This document shows positions 53,979 to 63,091 of a stretch of DNA of 64,000 nt, in pieces; position 1 is the stretch's first letter, and each line of letters starts with the position of its first letter. The translations under genes and the position numbers were made by a program. The notes below the pieces were generated by a model. It searched no databases and had not been told where the DNA came from. It saw only the letters and a list, made by a program, of their open reading frames with translations. The stretch is from Mycetocola zhadangensis (GTDB lineage Bacteria; Actinomycetota; Actinomycetes; Actinomycetales; Microbacteriaceae), in assembly GCF_003668565.1 (NCBI RefSeq), contig NZ_RCWJ01000001.1, positions 496,001-560,000 of the forward strand, written 5' to 3'.

Positions 53979-54296
53979 ATGGCGGATCCCGGACGGCTCG
54001 AACTCATTCTTCGCAAACCGACGGTCGGCTGGTTTCCGAAACCGACGGTGATCTTCAACGGCCGCGGGCAACCCGCCCAGTGGGGCACGGGGACCTGGCA
54101 GGTGTCGCCAACCGACCCAACCGAGGTGACGGTTTTCCTCTTCAACCGGCTGTGGAAGTTCGGTCGCGCGAGCGTAACGATCTCGCCGGGGGATCACACA
54201 CCACTGCTCTACCGGCCGCCGCTGTTTTTCGTCGGCCCAGGACGCCTGGCACGGGTCTCGAACGAATCGAAGAAGCGGATGCCATTGGCCCGGTGA
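53979..54296 (+). CDS. Small hypothetical protein
   Basis: A 105-residue protein, MADPGRLELILRKPTVGWFPKP..., rich in Pro, Trp and Gly with beta-type alternation (VTVFLFNRLWKFGRASVTISPGDHTPLLYRPP). No signal or membrane segment. The ATG at 53979 is used; an upstream in-frame start overlaps the tmRNA terminator. Composition and codon positions look coding; homologues of this type occur as small actinobacterial proteins, but I cannot name it. Confidence 0.6.
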   Translation: MADPGRLELILRKPTVGWFPKPTVIFNGRGQPAQWGTGTWQVSPTDPTEVTVFLFNRLWKFGRASVTISPGDHTPLLYRPPLFFVGPGRLARVSNESKKRMPLAR

Positions 54297-54332
54297 GCAG
54301 GCACCCCGCGGCCCGGGAGAAACGGTCGGGCG

Positions 54333-55073
54333 TTAGCGGTCGAGTCCGTCCGCCCAGGCGGTGAATTCGTCGGTGAGGAGCCGCTGCACCTCGTCATCGT
54401 CCGCGGTGGACTCGCCGTCGCCCGGTTGCGTCCCGTAGTTTCCGAAGTTGGCGTGGTTCGCGCCTGCAATTTCGACAGCCGTGCTGGTGCCGGGAAGGTT
54501 GCCACTGGCATCCGCTATCTTTTTCGGTGAACTGAGGCCGTCGTTCTCAGCAACGAAACTCAGCGCAGGGAGCCCACTGCGTGAGAGGTCAGTCGCGCAG
54601 TAGCTGCCGAAGAGGACGAGTCCGTCGACGCTGGCGTCCGTGGCGTACGTACACGCCTTCACTCCGCCGAGCGAGTGCCCGCCGACGAGCCAGCGATCGA
54701 CGCCAGGCACGTCGGCTGTGAAGGTGTCGAGCGGGCGGGGATCGGCGATGGCCAGGTTGAGGATCGGCTTGGTGATGACCACGGTGGTGCCCTGCTCGGC
54801 GATCCCGGACAGCTTGTAGAGGTAGGCGTACGGGTCGACCTTCGCGCCGGGCACGAACACCAGGCCCTGTTCGCTCGCGCCAGATGTGGGGGAGAGGATC
54901 ACGCTGTGGTCAGTGTCTGTGATCGTGATGGCATCGTTCGTCCAGGCCTTGAGTGCGGCCGTGCGGTCGCCAGCCATCACTGTGTTGGCCCAGACGAGTG
55001 CGGCGAGAACGACGAGTGCGACAGCTGCGGCAGCCCACAGAGCGACAGCCCTCACGCGGGCGCCTGCGGTCAC
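54333..55073 (-). CDS. Alpha/beta-hydrolase, membrane-anchored
   Basis: A 246-residue protein with an N-terminal hydrophobic anchor (about 10-32, ALWAAAAVALVVLAALVWANTV) and a hydrolase domain: VFVPGAKVDPYAY, the nucleophile elbow GGHSLGG (Ser about 135), FVAENDG with the Asp and GANHANFGNYG with the His. This is the DLH/Abhydrolase_5-type family found as exported or membrane enzymes in actinobacteria. The GTG at 55073 overlaps the plsC stop (GTGA); a longer ORF start at 55187 is only the plsC tail in another frame. Substrate unknown, possibly an ester or lipid. Confidence 0.8.
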   Translation of the reverse strand: MTAGARVRAVALWAAAAVALVVLAALVWANTVMAGDRTAALKAWTNDAITITDTDHSVILSPTSGASEQGLVFVPGAKVDPYAYLYKLSGIAEQGTTVVITKPILNLAIADPRPLDTFTADVPGVDRWLVGGHSLGGVKACTYATDASVDGLVLFGSYCATDLSRSGLPALSFVAENDGLSSPKKIADASGNLPGTSTAVEIAGANHANFGNYGTQPGDGESTADDDEVQRLLTDEFTAWADGLDR

Positions 55074-55855
55074 TTGGCTTTGGCTTTGGCTTCGGCTTCG
55101 CGGGCTTTGCGACGCTGACGTTCGGCTTCGGCCGCTGCGGCTTCTTCCGGAGTGGGAGCGGTTCCGCCCAGGTGAGCCGGTTGCCACCAGGCTCCCTTTC
55201 CGTCGTGAGGATAGGTCGCCTGTGCGGTGTCGAGCAGGGCCTGCATCGTTGCGCGGAGTTCAAGGGTGCGTTCGCGGGCGTCAACGTCTGGGGCGACGGT
55301 GAAAGCCTCGCCGATCGCGTAGCTGATTGGCGTGCGGAACGCCTCACGGAGCGACGGCTTGCGGCCTTTGGTGAGCAGCCGGTGGCCGCCCCATACAGCG
55401 ATGGGAATGACAGGCACGCCGGCCTCGGCCGCCATTCGGATCGTGCCGGTCTTCAACTCGCGAACGGTGAAGGAGGTGTTCACGCCAGCTTCGGGGAAGA
55501 CGCCGAGCATCTCACCGGCCTTGAGTGCGACGGTGGCTTGCGAGAAGGCCTCCGCCCCGGCTTTCATGTCGACCGAGATGTGTCGCATGCCGCGAAGAAG
55601 CCAGCCAACGACGGGTTTGTCGAACGCACCCTTCTTTGCGAGGAAGCGCACCCGGCGGCGGTTGCGGCCCCAGACCATCCACTCGGTGAGTGCGAAGTCC
55701 ATGTACCCGAAGTGGGTGATAGCGAGGACGGCGCCGCCGGTCGCCGGAATGTTCTCGGCACCGGTCACGATTCGCTTAAGCCCCAGCCCGCCGAAAAGCG
55801 TGCGTCCCACTGCGACTGCTGTGCTGTATACCGGTTCACTGGGGCGCTTCGTCAT
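55070..55855 (-). CDS. 1-acyl-sn-glycerol-3-phosphate acyltransferase (PlsC family)
   Basis: A 261-residue acyltransferase. The HX4D catalytic motif is H48-FGYM-D53 and the glycerophosphate-binding motif is FPEAGVN (about 120-126, a variant of FPEGTRS). A C-terminal Lys/Ala/Glu tail (QRRKAREAEAKAKAK) is typical of this actinobacterial group. It acylates lysophosphatidate or a related acceptor at the membrane. Translationally coupled to the downstream hydrolase. Confidence 0.88.
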   Translation of the reverse strand: MTKRPSEPVYSTAVAVGRTLFGGLGLKRIVTGAENIPATGGAVLAITHFGYMDFALTEWMVWGRNRRRVRFLAKKGAFDKPVVGWLLRGMRHISVDMKAGAEAFSQATVALKAGEMLGVFPEAGVNTSFTVRELKTGTIRMAAEAGVPVIPIAVWGGHRLLTKGRKPSLREAFRTPISYAIGEAFTVAPDVDARERTLELRATMQALLDTAQATYPHDGKGAWWQPAHLGGTAPTPEEAAAAEAERQRRKAREAEAKAKAK

Positions 55856-55893
55856 AAGGGAATAGTAGGGGGCCGAGGTGGGATGTTGCCTGC

Positions 55894-56691
55894 TCAGTGA
55901 CCGAGCTTGCGGAGGACGTCTTCGTGCAGTATGCCGTTGGTGGCAAGTGAGCTCCTGCCGGCAATCGAGTCGTCCCCGTTGATCGCCGTGAAGCGGCCGC
56001 CGGCCTCCCTCACCAGGACGGCGAACGGAGCGATGTCATACTCCTTGACGTCGAACTCGCCGACGACATCGAGAAGTCCCTCGGCGAGGAGACCGTATGA
56101 CCACATGTCGCCGTATGCCCGGTCGCGCCAGACCGTGCGGCTCAGGTCGACGAGCTGGTCGAGGTAACCTGCTTCGTCCCACTGGGTGATGCTCTGGAAG
56201 CTCAGGGAGGCGTCCTCCAGCTTCTTCACACCGGAAACGTGCAGGCGGCGTGGCTCAGCACCGTCCTCGGCGAGCCAGGCGCCACCGCCATCGGCCGCCC
56301 ACCAGCGTTTCCGAAAGGCGGGAGCGCTCGCTACGCCGACGACGGGCACGCCGTCGACCGCCAGGCTGATCAGGGTTGCCCAGTTCGGCACCCCGCGCAG
56401 GAAGTTCGCTGTGCCATCGATCGGGTCGATGATCCACTGCCTGTTTGTCGGACCCTCTGTGCCATATTCCTCACCGAGAATTCCATCGTCCGGCCGCTCG
56501 GCGGCAAGGACCTCCCTAATTGCACGTTCTACGGCGAGGTCAGCGTCGGTGACGTGCGTGGCATCCGGTTTCGTCGAAATCTCGAGGTTTGCGGAACGGA
56601 AGCGTGACAGGGATATGGCGTCCGCGGCATCCGCAAGTCGGAGAGCAAGGGAAAGGTCGTCTGCGAGCGAGAATGTCGGCGAAATCGTCAT
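55894..56691 (-). CDS. Inositol-monophosphatase family phosphatase (HisN-like)
   Basis: A 265-residue IMPase-family enzyme. Metal-binding motifs are GEEYG (about 73-77, Glu), WIIDPIDGTANF (86-97, two Asp and Thr) and the C-terminal EYDIAPFAVLVREAGG. In actinobacteria such genes are often histidinol-phosphate phosphatase (HisN) or inositol-1-phosphatase; the sequence alone does not decide. The ATG at 56691 precedes the family N-terminus; a longer frame to 56787 lacks similarity. Confidence 0.88.
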   Translation of the reverse strand: MTISPTFSLADDLSLALRLADAADAISLSRFRSANLEISTKPDATHVTDADLAVERAIREVLAAERPDDGILGEEYGTEGPTNRQWIIDPIDGTANFLRGVPNWATLISLAVDGVPVVGVASAPAFRKRWWAADGGGAWLAEDGAEPRRLHVSGVKKLEDASLSFQSITQWDEAGYLDQLVDLSRTVWRDRAYGDMWSYGLLAEGLLDVVGEFDVKEYDIAPFAVLVREAGGRFTAINGDDSIAGRSSLATNGILHEDVLRKLGH

Positions 56692-56803
56692 GGGAACCAC
56701 GATACCGGCGGACCAAAATGGTGAGGCGCGCTCGATTCGCTCAGTGGGCGTGGCGCATGCTATTGTTTTCCACGGTTCGAAACGCAAGTTTCGAGCGGAA
56801 AAC

Positions 56804-56876
56804 GCACCTCTAGCTCAATCGGCAGAGCAACTGACTCTTAATCAGTGGGTTCCGGGTTCAAGTCCCGGGGGGTGCA
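56804..56876 (+). tRNA. tRNA-Lys (CTT)
   Basis: Acceptor GCACCTC/GGGGTGC, anticodon stem ACTGA/TCAGT with loop CTCTTAA (anticodon CTT), T arm CCGGG-TTCAAGT-CCCGG. The three bases after the discriminator A are CCA, so here the 3' end appears to be encoded, unlike the other tRNAs in the window. Confidence 0.96.
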
Positions 56877-56881
56877 CCACG

Positions 56882-56916
56882 AAGTCCCGATCGTCACTCG
56901 ATGATCGGGACTTTTT
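56882..56916 (+). terminator. Terminator of tRNA-Lys
   Basis: An 11-base perfect stem AAGTCCCGATC/GATCGGGACTT with a 10-base loop and a T run, 2 bases after the encoded CCA. Confidence 0.92.
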
Positions 56917-56998
56917 CGTGCGGCGTGGCCGTTTGTTGTGGATGGGTTAGCCTCTGGAAAAGATTTCTCGTCGCGAGCGCCAGGGAGAGCAGTCCACA

Positions 56999-57922
56999 GT
57001 GAACAGCGAGTCGGTCCACCCCGAGCTGCGAGCGGCGCTCCAAAAATTGCCGCGAATGGACCACAGTAAGCGGCTCATTCGGACCATCGGGCGGTTGGGG
57101 CCTCGCCTTCTCCGCTCGCCACGGGTGGCCGACGTCACGGTGCGGTGGGTGCGTTTCGGGGGCCTGCGACTTCGGATCTACGAGCCGCGAAGATCCTCGG
57201 GTCGCCCGGCGGTGCTCTGGATCCATGGTGGTGGCCTGGTGATCGGTTCTCCGAAGCAGGACGACAGGCTCTGCCTCAGCACGGTGGCCGCCCTCGGGAT
57301 TCCCGTGGTGTCGGTGGAGTATCGCCTCGCTCCTGAATCGCCTTTCCCTGCAGCGCTCCATGACGCGCTCACCACCTGGAGGTGGATTCACGACAACGCG
57401 GACGCACTGGGAATCGACCCGGCGCGCGTGGTGGTTGCTGGCGAAAGCGCCGGTGGCAGCATCGCCGCGTCTCTCGTCCACAAGCTGCACGATGACGGCG
57501 GCATTCAGCCCGCGGCACAGTGGCTGTTCGCACCGATGCTCGATGACCGAACTGCCGCTCGGAGAGAGCTCGATGCCACCGACCACCCGGTGTGGAACAA
57601 TAAGGCCAACCGCTTTGGCTGGAGGTCGTATCTGAATCAGGAACCCGGAGCAGCCACCGTTCCGCCGTATTCGGTACCGTCGAGGCGTTCAGATCTTTCG
57701 AACCTCCCGCCGACCTGGCTGTGTGCCGGAGACATAGAGCTTTTTTACGACGAGATTGCCGCGTACGCCGAACGACTGCGCGCCGCAGGAGTGGCTGTCG
57801 AGTTCGAGACGGTCGTAGGCGGCGCCCACGGCTTCGAAAACTGGGCAGGGAACACCCAGCTTGCGCAGAACCTCATCGAACGCGCACAGCGCTGGCTGGC
57901 CGCCACCCTCGATCTCGAGTGA
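56999..57922 (+). CDS. Alpha/beta-hydrolase of the hormone-sensitive-lipase family
   Basis: A 307-residue carboxylesterase-like enzyme. HGGG (76-79) is the oxyanion motif and GESAGG (148-153) the nucleophile elbow with Ser150; GAHGFENW carries the His. The pattern places it in the HSL family (bacterial esterases of short acyl esters), not in true lipases. GTG at 56999. Cytoplasmic. No clear link to neighbours. Confidence 0.87.
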   Translation: MNSESVHPELRAALQKLPRMDHSKRLIRTIGRLGPRLLRSPRVADVTVRWVRFGGLRLRIYEPRRSSGRPAVLWIHGGGLVIGSPKQDDRLCLSTVAALGIPVVSVEYRLAPESPFPAALHDALTTWRWIHDNADALGIDPARVVVAGESAGGSIAASLVHKLHDDGGIQPAAQWLFAPMLDDRTAARRELDATDHPVWNNKANRFGWRSYLNQEPGAATVPPYSVPSRRSDLSNLPPTWLCAGDIELFYDEIAAYAERLRAAGVAVEFETVVGGAHGFENWAGNTQLAQNLIERAQRWLAATLDLE

Positions 57923-58007
57923 GTGTTACCCGACAGCCCGGGCGTACCTGAAAACGCGACCCACCGAGGGGTGACGGGCCAACAACGGGAAGGCATAGCC
58001 TCGACGT

Positions 58008-58793
58008 GTGAACACGGCAGCGGCGCACCTCAGCACCGGCGTCACTGTGCCCTATTTTGAACAGGGGCAACGCGGGGAAGTCCCGTTGATACTTTTGCAC
58101 GGGTGGGGCGAATCGGCTGCCGCGTTTGATCGTTTTTTGCTCGTGTTGCCACACCGGTTCCACGTCTTCGCGTTCGACCAGCGCGGGTATGGCGGGGCGA
58201 CCAAGCCGCAAGACGGGTACACGCTCGATGACGCTGCCGCCGACGTGTTGGCGTTTCTGGATGTCATCGGCGCCCACTCAGCGATACTGATTGGTTCTTC
58301 GAGCGGCGGCTACGTTGCGCAACAGGTCGCCGTCTCTCGTCCAGAGCGGGTAGCGGCTCTCGTGCTGGTTGGCTCGCCTCTGACGCTCTCTGGTCAAGCG
58401 CCGTTCGCCGAGGTGGACATGCTCACGGACCCCGTTGATCCGGCCTGGGTGCGGAAATCACTTGACTGGTTCCCGCTGTCCGTCCCGGTGCCCGCCTGGT
58501 ATCTCGACGATCGTGTGCGTGACGGACTACGAATGCCGGCGCGGGTTTGGAAGGCGACGCTCGCGGGGCTGACCGCTGCGCGGCAGCCTACGGAGGCCGG
58601 TCGAATCGACTGCCCCGCGCTGATCATTCGGGGCGGTGCCGATGAGATCATTTCTCGCCGGGATCACGAGGCGCTTTCGGCAGCCATCTCCGGATCCAGA
58701 CTCGTGGTGTACGCGAACTGTGGGCATCTCGTTCTCTGGGAACAGCCGCAGAGAGTGGCATCCGACGTGGCTGTCTTCCTCGACGCCTTGTGA
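58008..58793 (+). CDS. Alpha/beta-hydrolase fold enzyme
   Basis: A 261-residue alpha/beta-hydrolase. LLHGWGESAAAFD marks the oxyanion strand; the nucleophile elbow is IGSSSGG with Ser98, a Ser-rich variant of GXSXGG; IIRGGADEIIS gives the acid and NCGHLVLWEQP the His. Similar enzymes include epoxide hydrolases, haloperoxidases and simple esterases, so the reaction stays open. GTG start at 58008. Confidence 0.85.
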   Translation: MNTAAAHLSTGVTVPYFEQGQRGEVPLILLHGWGESAAAFDRFLLVLPHRFHVFAFDQRGYGGATKPQDGYTLDDAAADVLAFLDVIGAHSAILIGSSSGGYVAQQVAVSRPERVAALVLVGSPLTLSGQAPFAEVDMLTDPVDPAWVRKSLDWFPLSVPVPAWYLDDRVRDGLRMPARVWKATLAGLTAARQPTEAGRIDCPALIIRGGADEIISRRDHEALSAAISGSRLVVYANCGHLVLWEQPQRVASDVAVFLDAL

Positions 58794-58871
58794 CCGCGAG
58801 CCCGGAGCGGCAGTCTGGGTGCACGAGATCTCAACGGCGCTCGATGCATGGTTCGAACAGGAGGACACACA

Positions 58872-59096
58872 ATGTCAAAGAAACCGAAGTGGAGTGAGTT
58901 CAGCCCGGGGAGAAAGGTGGTCGTTGTCCTCGTCGGCGCCGTGCAGCTCGCGCTGGCCGCCGCAGCGTGGGTCGACCTTGCCAAACGCCCGCCCGAGCAG
59001 GTCAACGGTCCCAAGAAGTTGTGGGGTGCGCTGATCGCTGTGAACTGGATCGGACCCATCGCCTACTTCGTCAAAGGGCGCCGACAGATTACCTGA
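58872..59096 (+). CDS. Small PLDc_N-type membrane protein
   Basis: A 74-residue protein with two hydrophobic segments (VVVVLVGAVQLALAAAAWVDL and ALIAVNWIGPIAYFVKGRR) and a basic N-terminus. The shape and the W-x-G-P-x-A-Y pattern match the phospholipase-D-nuclease N-terminal (PLDc_N) small membrane proteins. ATG at 58872 with AGGAGG upstream. Function unknown. Confidence 0.78.
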   Translation: MSKKPKWSEFSPGRKVVVVLVGAVQLALAAAAWVDLAKRPPEQVNGPKKLWGALIAVNWIGPIAYFVKGRRQIT

Positions 59097-59154
59097 GTTC
59101 GCGCCGTCCGCCTACCGTTCCCCAAACGCATGCCTCCGACGTTATGGTCAGAGC

Positions 59155-60552
59155 ATGAATCGGACAACGACGACCCTGTTCCTTCTCGGCGGAGGCGGTG
59201 ACCTCTCGTCTCGATTGCTCCTCCCCGCCCTTGGCCAGCTCCTCACAGCACAGCCCGACCGTCAGGTCCGGCTGATTGGTGTAGGAGTGGAGACGATGAC
59301 GGATGCCGCTTGGCGCGAGACCGTGTCGTCCTCCTTCGCGACCGTCCAGGCATCCGGTTCAGCTGTCGACGCACTGCTCGGCGAAACAGTCTTCCGAACC
59401 GCGGACGTCACAGACCCGGCCGCGCTCACCGAACTTCTCTCGGAAACCGGCGGGACACCGGCGTTCTACTTTGCACTCCCGCCCGCGGTCACGATGAAAG
59501 CCTGTGCGGCCCTCGGGCAGGTCGACCTTCCTGACGCGACGGTCCTTGCCCTCGAGAAGCCGTTCGGAACCGACGGGAACAGTGCGGCGGCACTGAACTC
59601 CCAGCTCGCGAAGCTGGTGCCGGAGAACCAGATCCACCGCGTGGACCACTTTCTCGGCCGGTCGACGGTCTTCAACGTGCTTGGTCTTCGGTTCAGCAAC
59701 CGGATCTTCGAGCCCCTCTGGAACTCTGAACACATTGAGCGGGTCGACATTGTTTATGACGAGCAACTCGGTCTTGAGGGACGGGCCGGGTACTACGACA
59801 AGGCCGGCGCCCTCGTCGACATGATCCAGAGCCATTTGTTGCAGGTCATGGCTATCGTTGCCATGGAGCCGCCGTCGACGCTTGACGCTGCAGACCTTCG
59901 CGACGGAAAGGGCCTCGTCCTGCGGGCGACCCGACCGTGGGCGAACGATCCCTCGGCCTCATCGCGTCGAGCCCGGTACACGGCTGGCGCCGTCGACGGC
60001 CGAGACTACCCGGCCTATGTCGACGAGGGCGGCGTCGACCCGGCCCGCGACACGGAGACACTTGCGGAGGTCACTCTGGAGGTCGACAACTGGCGCTGGG
60101 CCGGAGTGCCGTTCACCCTCCGCTCAGGCAAGGCTCTTGGCGAACGCAGGCGTGAGATTATCGTGACGTTCAAGCCGGCAAAGTGGGTGCCAACTGGTTT
60201 CAGCGGGGGAGCCCACCCCACAGTGCTCCGGCTGTTCCTCGCCCCAGACCAAATGTCGCTTTCGCTGAACGTCAACGGCCCAGGCGACCCGCACGAACTG
60301 GATCGGGTGGTGTTCGAGGCGGAGTTCAGCCCGGGTCAGTTCAACGCCTACGGCGAGGTTCTCGAGGGCATTCTCGACAACGACCCGTCGCTGTCGGTCC
60401 GCGGGGACACCGCGGAGCAGTGCTGGCGAATCGTTGAACCCGTCCTTGCCGCATGGAAGTCCGGCGCCGTGCCCATGAACGAGTACGCTGCCGGATCCGC
60501 CGGCCCCGCAAGCTGGGACCCGATCGGAGTCGACGACCGCCGGTTTGCTTAG
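59155..60552 (+). CDS. Glucose-6-phosphate dehydrogenase-like protein (Zwf family)
   Basis: A 465-residue G6PDH-family protein, which oxidises glucose 6-phosphate with NADP in known members. The active-site motif is RVDHFLGRSTV (usually RIDHYLGKE), and VRGDTAEQCWRIVEPVLAAW is typical of the C-terminus. The coenzyme loop is atypical: GGGGDLSSRLLLPAL in place of GASGDLAKRKLxPAL, and the active-site Lys is Arg. It may therefore be a paralogue with altered coenzyme or substrate; no OpcA or Pgl gene is adjacent. Overlaps the next gene's stop by 4 bases. Confidence 0.85.
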   Translation: MNRTTTTLFLLGGGGDLSSRLLLPALGQLLTAQPDRQVRLIGVGVETMTDAAWRETVSSSFATVQASGSAVDALLGETVFRTADVTDPAALTELLSETGGTPAFYFALPPAVTMKACAALGQVDLPDATVLALEKPFGTDGNSAAALNSQLAKLVPENQIHRVDHFLGRSTVFNVLGLRFSNRIFEPLWNSEHIERVDIVYDEQLGLEGRAGYYDKAGALVDMIQSHLLQVMAIVAMEPPSTLDAADLRDGKGLVLRATRPWANDPSASSRRARYTAGAVDGRDYPAYVDEGGVDPARDTETLAEVTLEVDNWRWAGVPFTLRSGKALGERRREIIVTFKPAKWVPTGFSGGAHPTVLRLFLAPDQMSLSLNVNGPGDPHELDRVVFEAEFSPGQFNAYGEVLEGILDNDPSLSVRGDTAEQCWRIVEPVLAAWKSGAVPMNEYAAGSAGPASWDPIGVDDRRFA

Positions 60553-61073
60553 GAGGCGTGCGCGATCGGTCGTGACTCGTCTGTCGGTACCGGTGGGTTG
60601 ACCAGCTCAGCGCTGACGTGAGCCGGGTCGTGGCGTTTGGGATCAGCCCACACCGCGATGGCGTTCAGTTCAAACGTGATCTGTTCGGCGACCGGTCGTG
60701 TGACGAGGGTGTCAAAGTCAGGGGCCTCGAACGGCTCCGCATCGAGAACGGATGCCCCGAATCCAGCAAAACCGGACAGCTTGACGTCAATCTCGGGGCT
60801 GGCTTCCGGCGCAACAACGGTCTTGCCCAGGATTGAGCTCGTCACATCCCGAGCGAGCGAGAACGCAGCCATGTCCTGGAAAAACTCGTCGGTGTCTGCG
60901 TCAGCACGACGAACAAGCGACCACTCGCCCTGAGCGCCCATGAAATCCTCGAGGCGCTTTCGCACAACATCGAACAGCTGCTCTTCCGAAAGCTGAACGG
61001 CGGGAATCGGCACCTCGACTGGCGTCGGAGGAGCAACGTTTACCGGTGCGCGGTGTCGGCGGCGACCAAACAT
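60549..61073 (-). CDS. Hypothetical protein
   Basis: A 174-residue protein: basic start (MFGRRRHRAP), Pro-rich linker, then a helical, acidic soluble domain (LSEEQLFDVVRKRLEDFMGAQGEWSLVRRADADTDEFFQD). No signal peptide. Codon positions are as in neighbours. I do not recognise the family; relatives of this length seem restricted to Microbacteriaceae. Convergent with the G6PDH-like gene. Confidence 0.65.
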   Translation of the reverse strand: MFGRRRHRAPVNVAPPTPVEVPIPAVQLSEEQLFDVVRKRLEDFMGAQGEWSLVRRADADTDEFFQDMAAFSLARDVTSSILGKTVVAPEASPEIDVKLSGFAGFGASVLDAEPFEAPDFDTLVTRPVAEQITFELNAIAVWADPKRHDPAHVSAELVNPPVPTDESRPIAHAS

Positions 61074-61190
61074 GTCCGGAGCTCCCTGTGGCTGGTGCGA
61101 GTGATATGACCAGTGTGGGTCTCGTCACCCCAAATGCGGGGCTTGACACGCCGACACGCCTCAAATGGCGCGGAAATCGAAGTTACTCGA

Positions 61191-61379
61191 CTAAGACTTC
61201 AACTTCTTCTGGTCACTGTTCTCGCTAACGGTCGCAACGGCATTGGCCACTGCGACGAGCCAACCGGCCCAGAGCAGGGCCAGACGCCAGTCACGCGGAG
61301 CGGTCTTCGAGGTCTGAATGAGCGAAAACGCTCCGGCGATCGCGCTGAGAACACTGAAGTTCAAGACGTACTTACGCAT
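61191..61379 (-). CDS. Small membrane protein
   Basis: A 62-residue protein with two hydrophobic segments (FSVLSAIAGAFSLIQ and LALLWAGWLVAVANAVATV) and a charged C-terminus (DQKKLKS). The ATG is preceded by GGAGGGAA, a strong ribosome site, which supports a real gene despite its size. Function unknown. Confidence 0.68.
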   Translation of the reverse strand: MRKYVLNFSVLSAIAGAFSLIQTSKTAPRDWRLALLWAGWLVAVANAVATVSENSDQKKLKS

Positions 61380-61579
61380 GTGGGATTCCCTCCGTTTTCG
61401 ACAACGGTATCGACTATTCGGTCACTCGGTCGGACGCTTGACAACGTCGCGCTCCGTCCATAGATGCAATCGGGACAGGCCATGTATCACAAACGATGAG
61501 GGATGTGCTCCCGCCCGGGGCGGAATTGGTCCGGCTGGTAGCCTGTTCAGCCACAGAACAGTGGCGACAAAGGAGCAGA

Positions 61580-63091
61580 GTGGCATCGCAAAACGAAGTT
61601 GAACCGGAAACCTACGACTTCATCGTTGTCGCGAACCGGCTCCCCGTCGACAGCGTGACAGATGAAGAGGGCAACCAGCGTTGGCGGATGTCGCCCGGTG
61701 GCCTCGTCGCCGCACTCGAGCCGCTCATGAAGTCGACAGATGGCGCCTGGGTAGGCTGGCCAGGAGCTGCGGACGTCGTCCTCGATCCGTTCGAACACGA
61801 GAACATTCAGATGGTGCCCATCGCACTCAACGAGGAAGAGGTTGAGCGGTACTACGAGGGCTTCTCAAACGACACCCTGTGGCCGCTCTATCACGACGTC
61901 ATCGCCCAGCCGAGCTACCACCGGGAGTGGTGGGACAGCTACGTGGCCGTGAACCGACGCTTCGCAGACGCGGCGGCCCGGATTGCAGACAAGGGTGCGA
62001 CCGTCTGGGTGCACGACTACCAGCTGCAGCTGGTGCCAGGCATGCTCCGTGAGGCACGCCCCGACCTCACCATCGGCTTCTTCAACCACATTCCTTTTCC
62101 CGCATACGGCATCTTCTCTCAGCTGCCGTGGCGGCAGCAGATTATTTCCGGCCTGCTCGGCGCCGACGTCATCGGTTTCCAGCGCGTCGCAGACGCCGGC
62201 AACTTCACTCGTGCCGTTCGTCGGCTGTTTGGCTACGAGACGAAGGGAACCCGGGTCTGGGTTCCGGTCGGGGACTCGTCGGACGCAACAACGGGGGACA
62301 GGTCGCACGTCCGCGGCGCGCCCGTTCGTCGTGTCATCGCTCGCGCGTACCCGATTTCGATCGACGTGACCAGTTACGTCGAGCTCGCTCAAAAGCCGGA
62401 AGTTCAGGCCCGCGCTCGAGAAATCCGCGAGGAACTCGGCAACCCGAAGACGATCATGCTCGGTGTCGACCGGCTCGACTACACCAAGGGCATCGGTCAC
62501 CGGCTGAAGGCCTTCGGTGAACTCCTCGCAGAGGGCCGCCTCGACGTCCAGGACGTGACGCTTGTGCAGGTGGCGAGCCCGAGTCGTGAACGTGTGGCGA
62601 GCTACATGCAACTCCGCGACGAGATCGAACTGACCGTCGGCCGCATCAACGGTGACTACGGCTCCATCGGCCACACAGCGATTAACTACCTGCATCAGGG
62701 CTATCCGCGTGAGGAGATGGTCGCCCTCTACCTTGCAGCTGATGTGATGCTGGTCACAGCGCTTCGCGACGGAATGAACCTCGTGGCTAAGGAATACGTA
62801 GCGACTCGAGCCGATCTCGGTGGAGTCCTAGTCCTCAGCGAATTCGCCGGAGCATCCGATGACCTGCGTCAGGCCCTTCTCATCAACCCCCATGACATCG
62901 AGGGTGTGAAGGAAGCAGTCGTTCGCGCCATCGACATGCCAGCGGCGGAGAAGCGTCGACGAATGCGCGCACTGCGCAAGCGCGTTCTTGAAAACGACGT
63001 CGTCAAGTGGTCTCGCGTCTTCCTTGACGAACTCAAGCAGTCGACGACCGCCCACCCGGTCTCGCACGAACACCCGGACGACCGTCGATGA
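61580..63091 (+). CDS. otsA: Trehalose-6-phosphate synthase
   Basis: A 503-residue GT20 enzyme making trehalose 6-phosphate from UDP- or GDP-glucose and glucose 6-phosphate. Landmarks: VVANRLPVD near the N-terminus, [49 protein letters not shown] and [14 protein letters not shown]. The GTG at 61580 follows AAAGGAG; the frame is open further upstream, which is not part of the family. Coupled to otsB. Confidence 0.96.
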   Translation: MASQNEVEPETYDFIVVANRLPVDSVTDEEGNQRWRMSPGGLVAALEPLMKSTDGAWVGWPGAADVVLDPFEHENIQMVPIALNEEEVERYYEGFSNDTLWPLYHDVIAQPSYHREWWDSYVAVNRRFADAAARIADKGATVWVHDYQLQLVPGMLREARPDLTIGFFNHIPFPAYGIFSQLPWRQQIISGLLGADVIGFQRVADAGNFTRAVRRLFGYETKGTRVWVPVGDSSDATTGDRSHVRGAPVRRVIARAYPISIDVTSYVELAQKPEVQARAREIREELGNPKTIMLGVDRLDYTKGIGHRLKAFGELLAEGRLDVQDVTLVQVASPSRERVASYMQLRDEIELTVGRINGDYGSIGHTAINYLHQGYPREEMVALYLAADVMLVTALRDGMNLVAKEYVATRADLGGVLVLSEFAGASDDLRQALLINPHDIEGVKEAVVRAIDMPAAEKRRRMRALRKRVLENDVVKWSRVFLDELKQSTTAHPVSHEHPDDRR

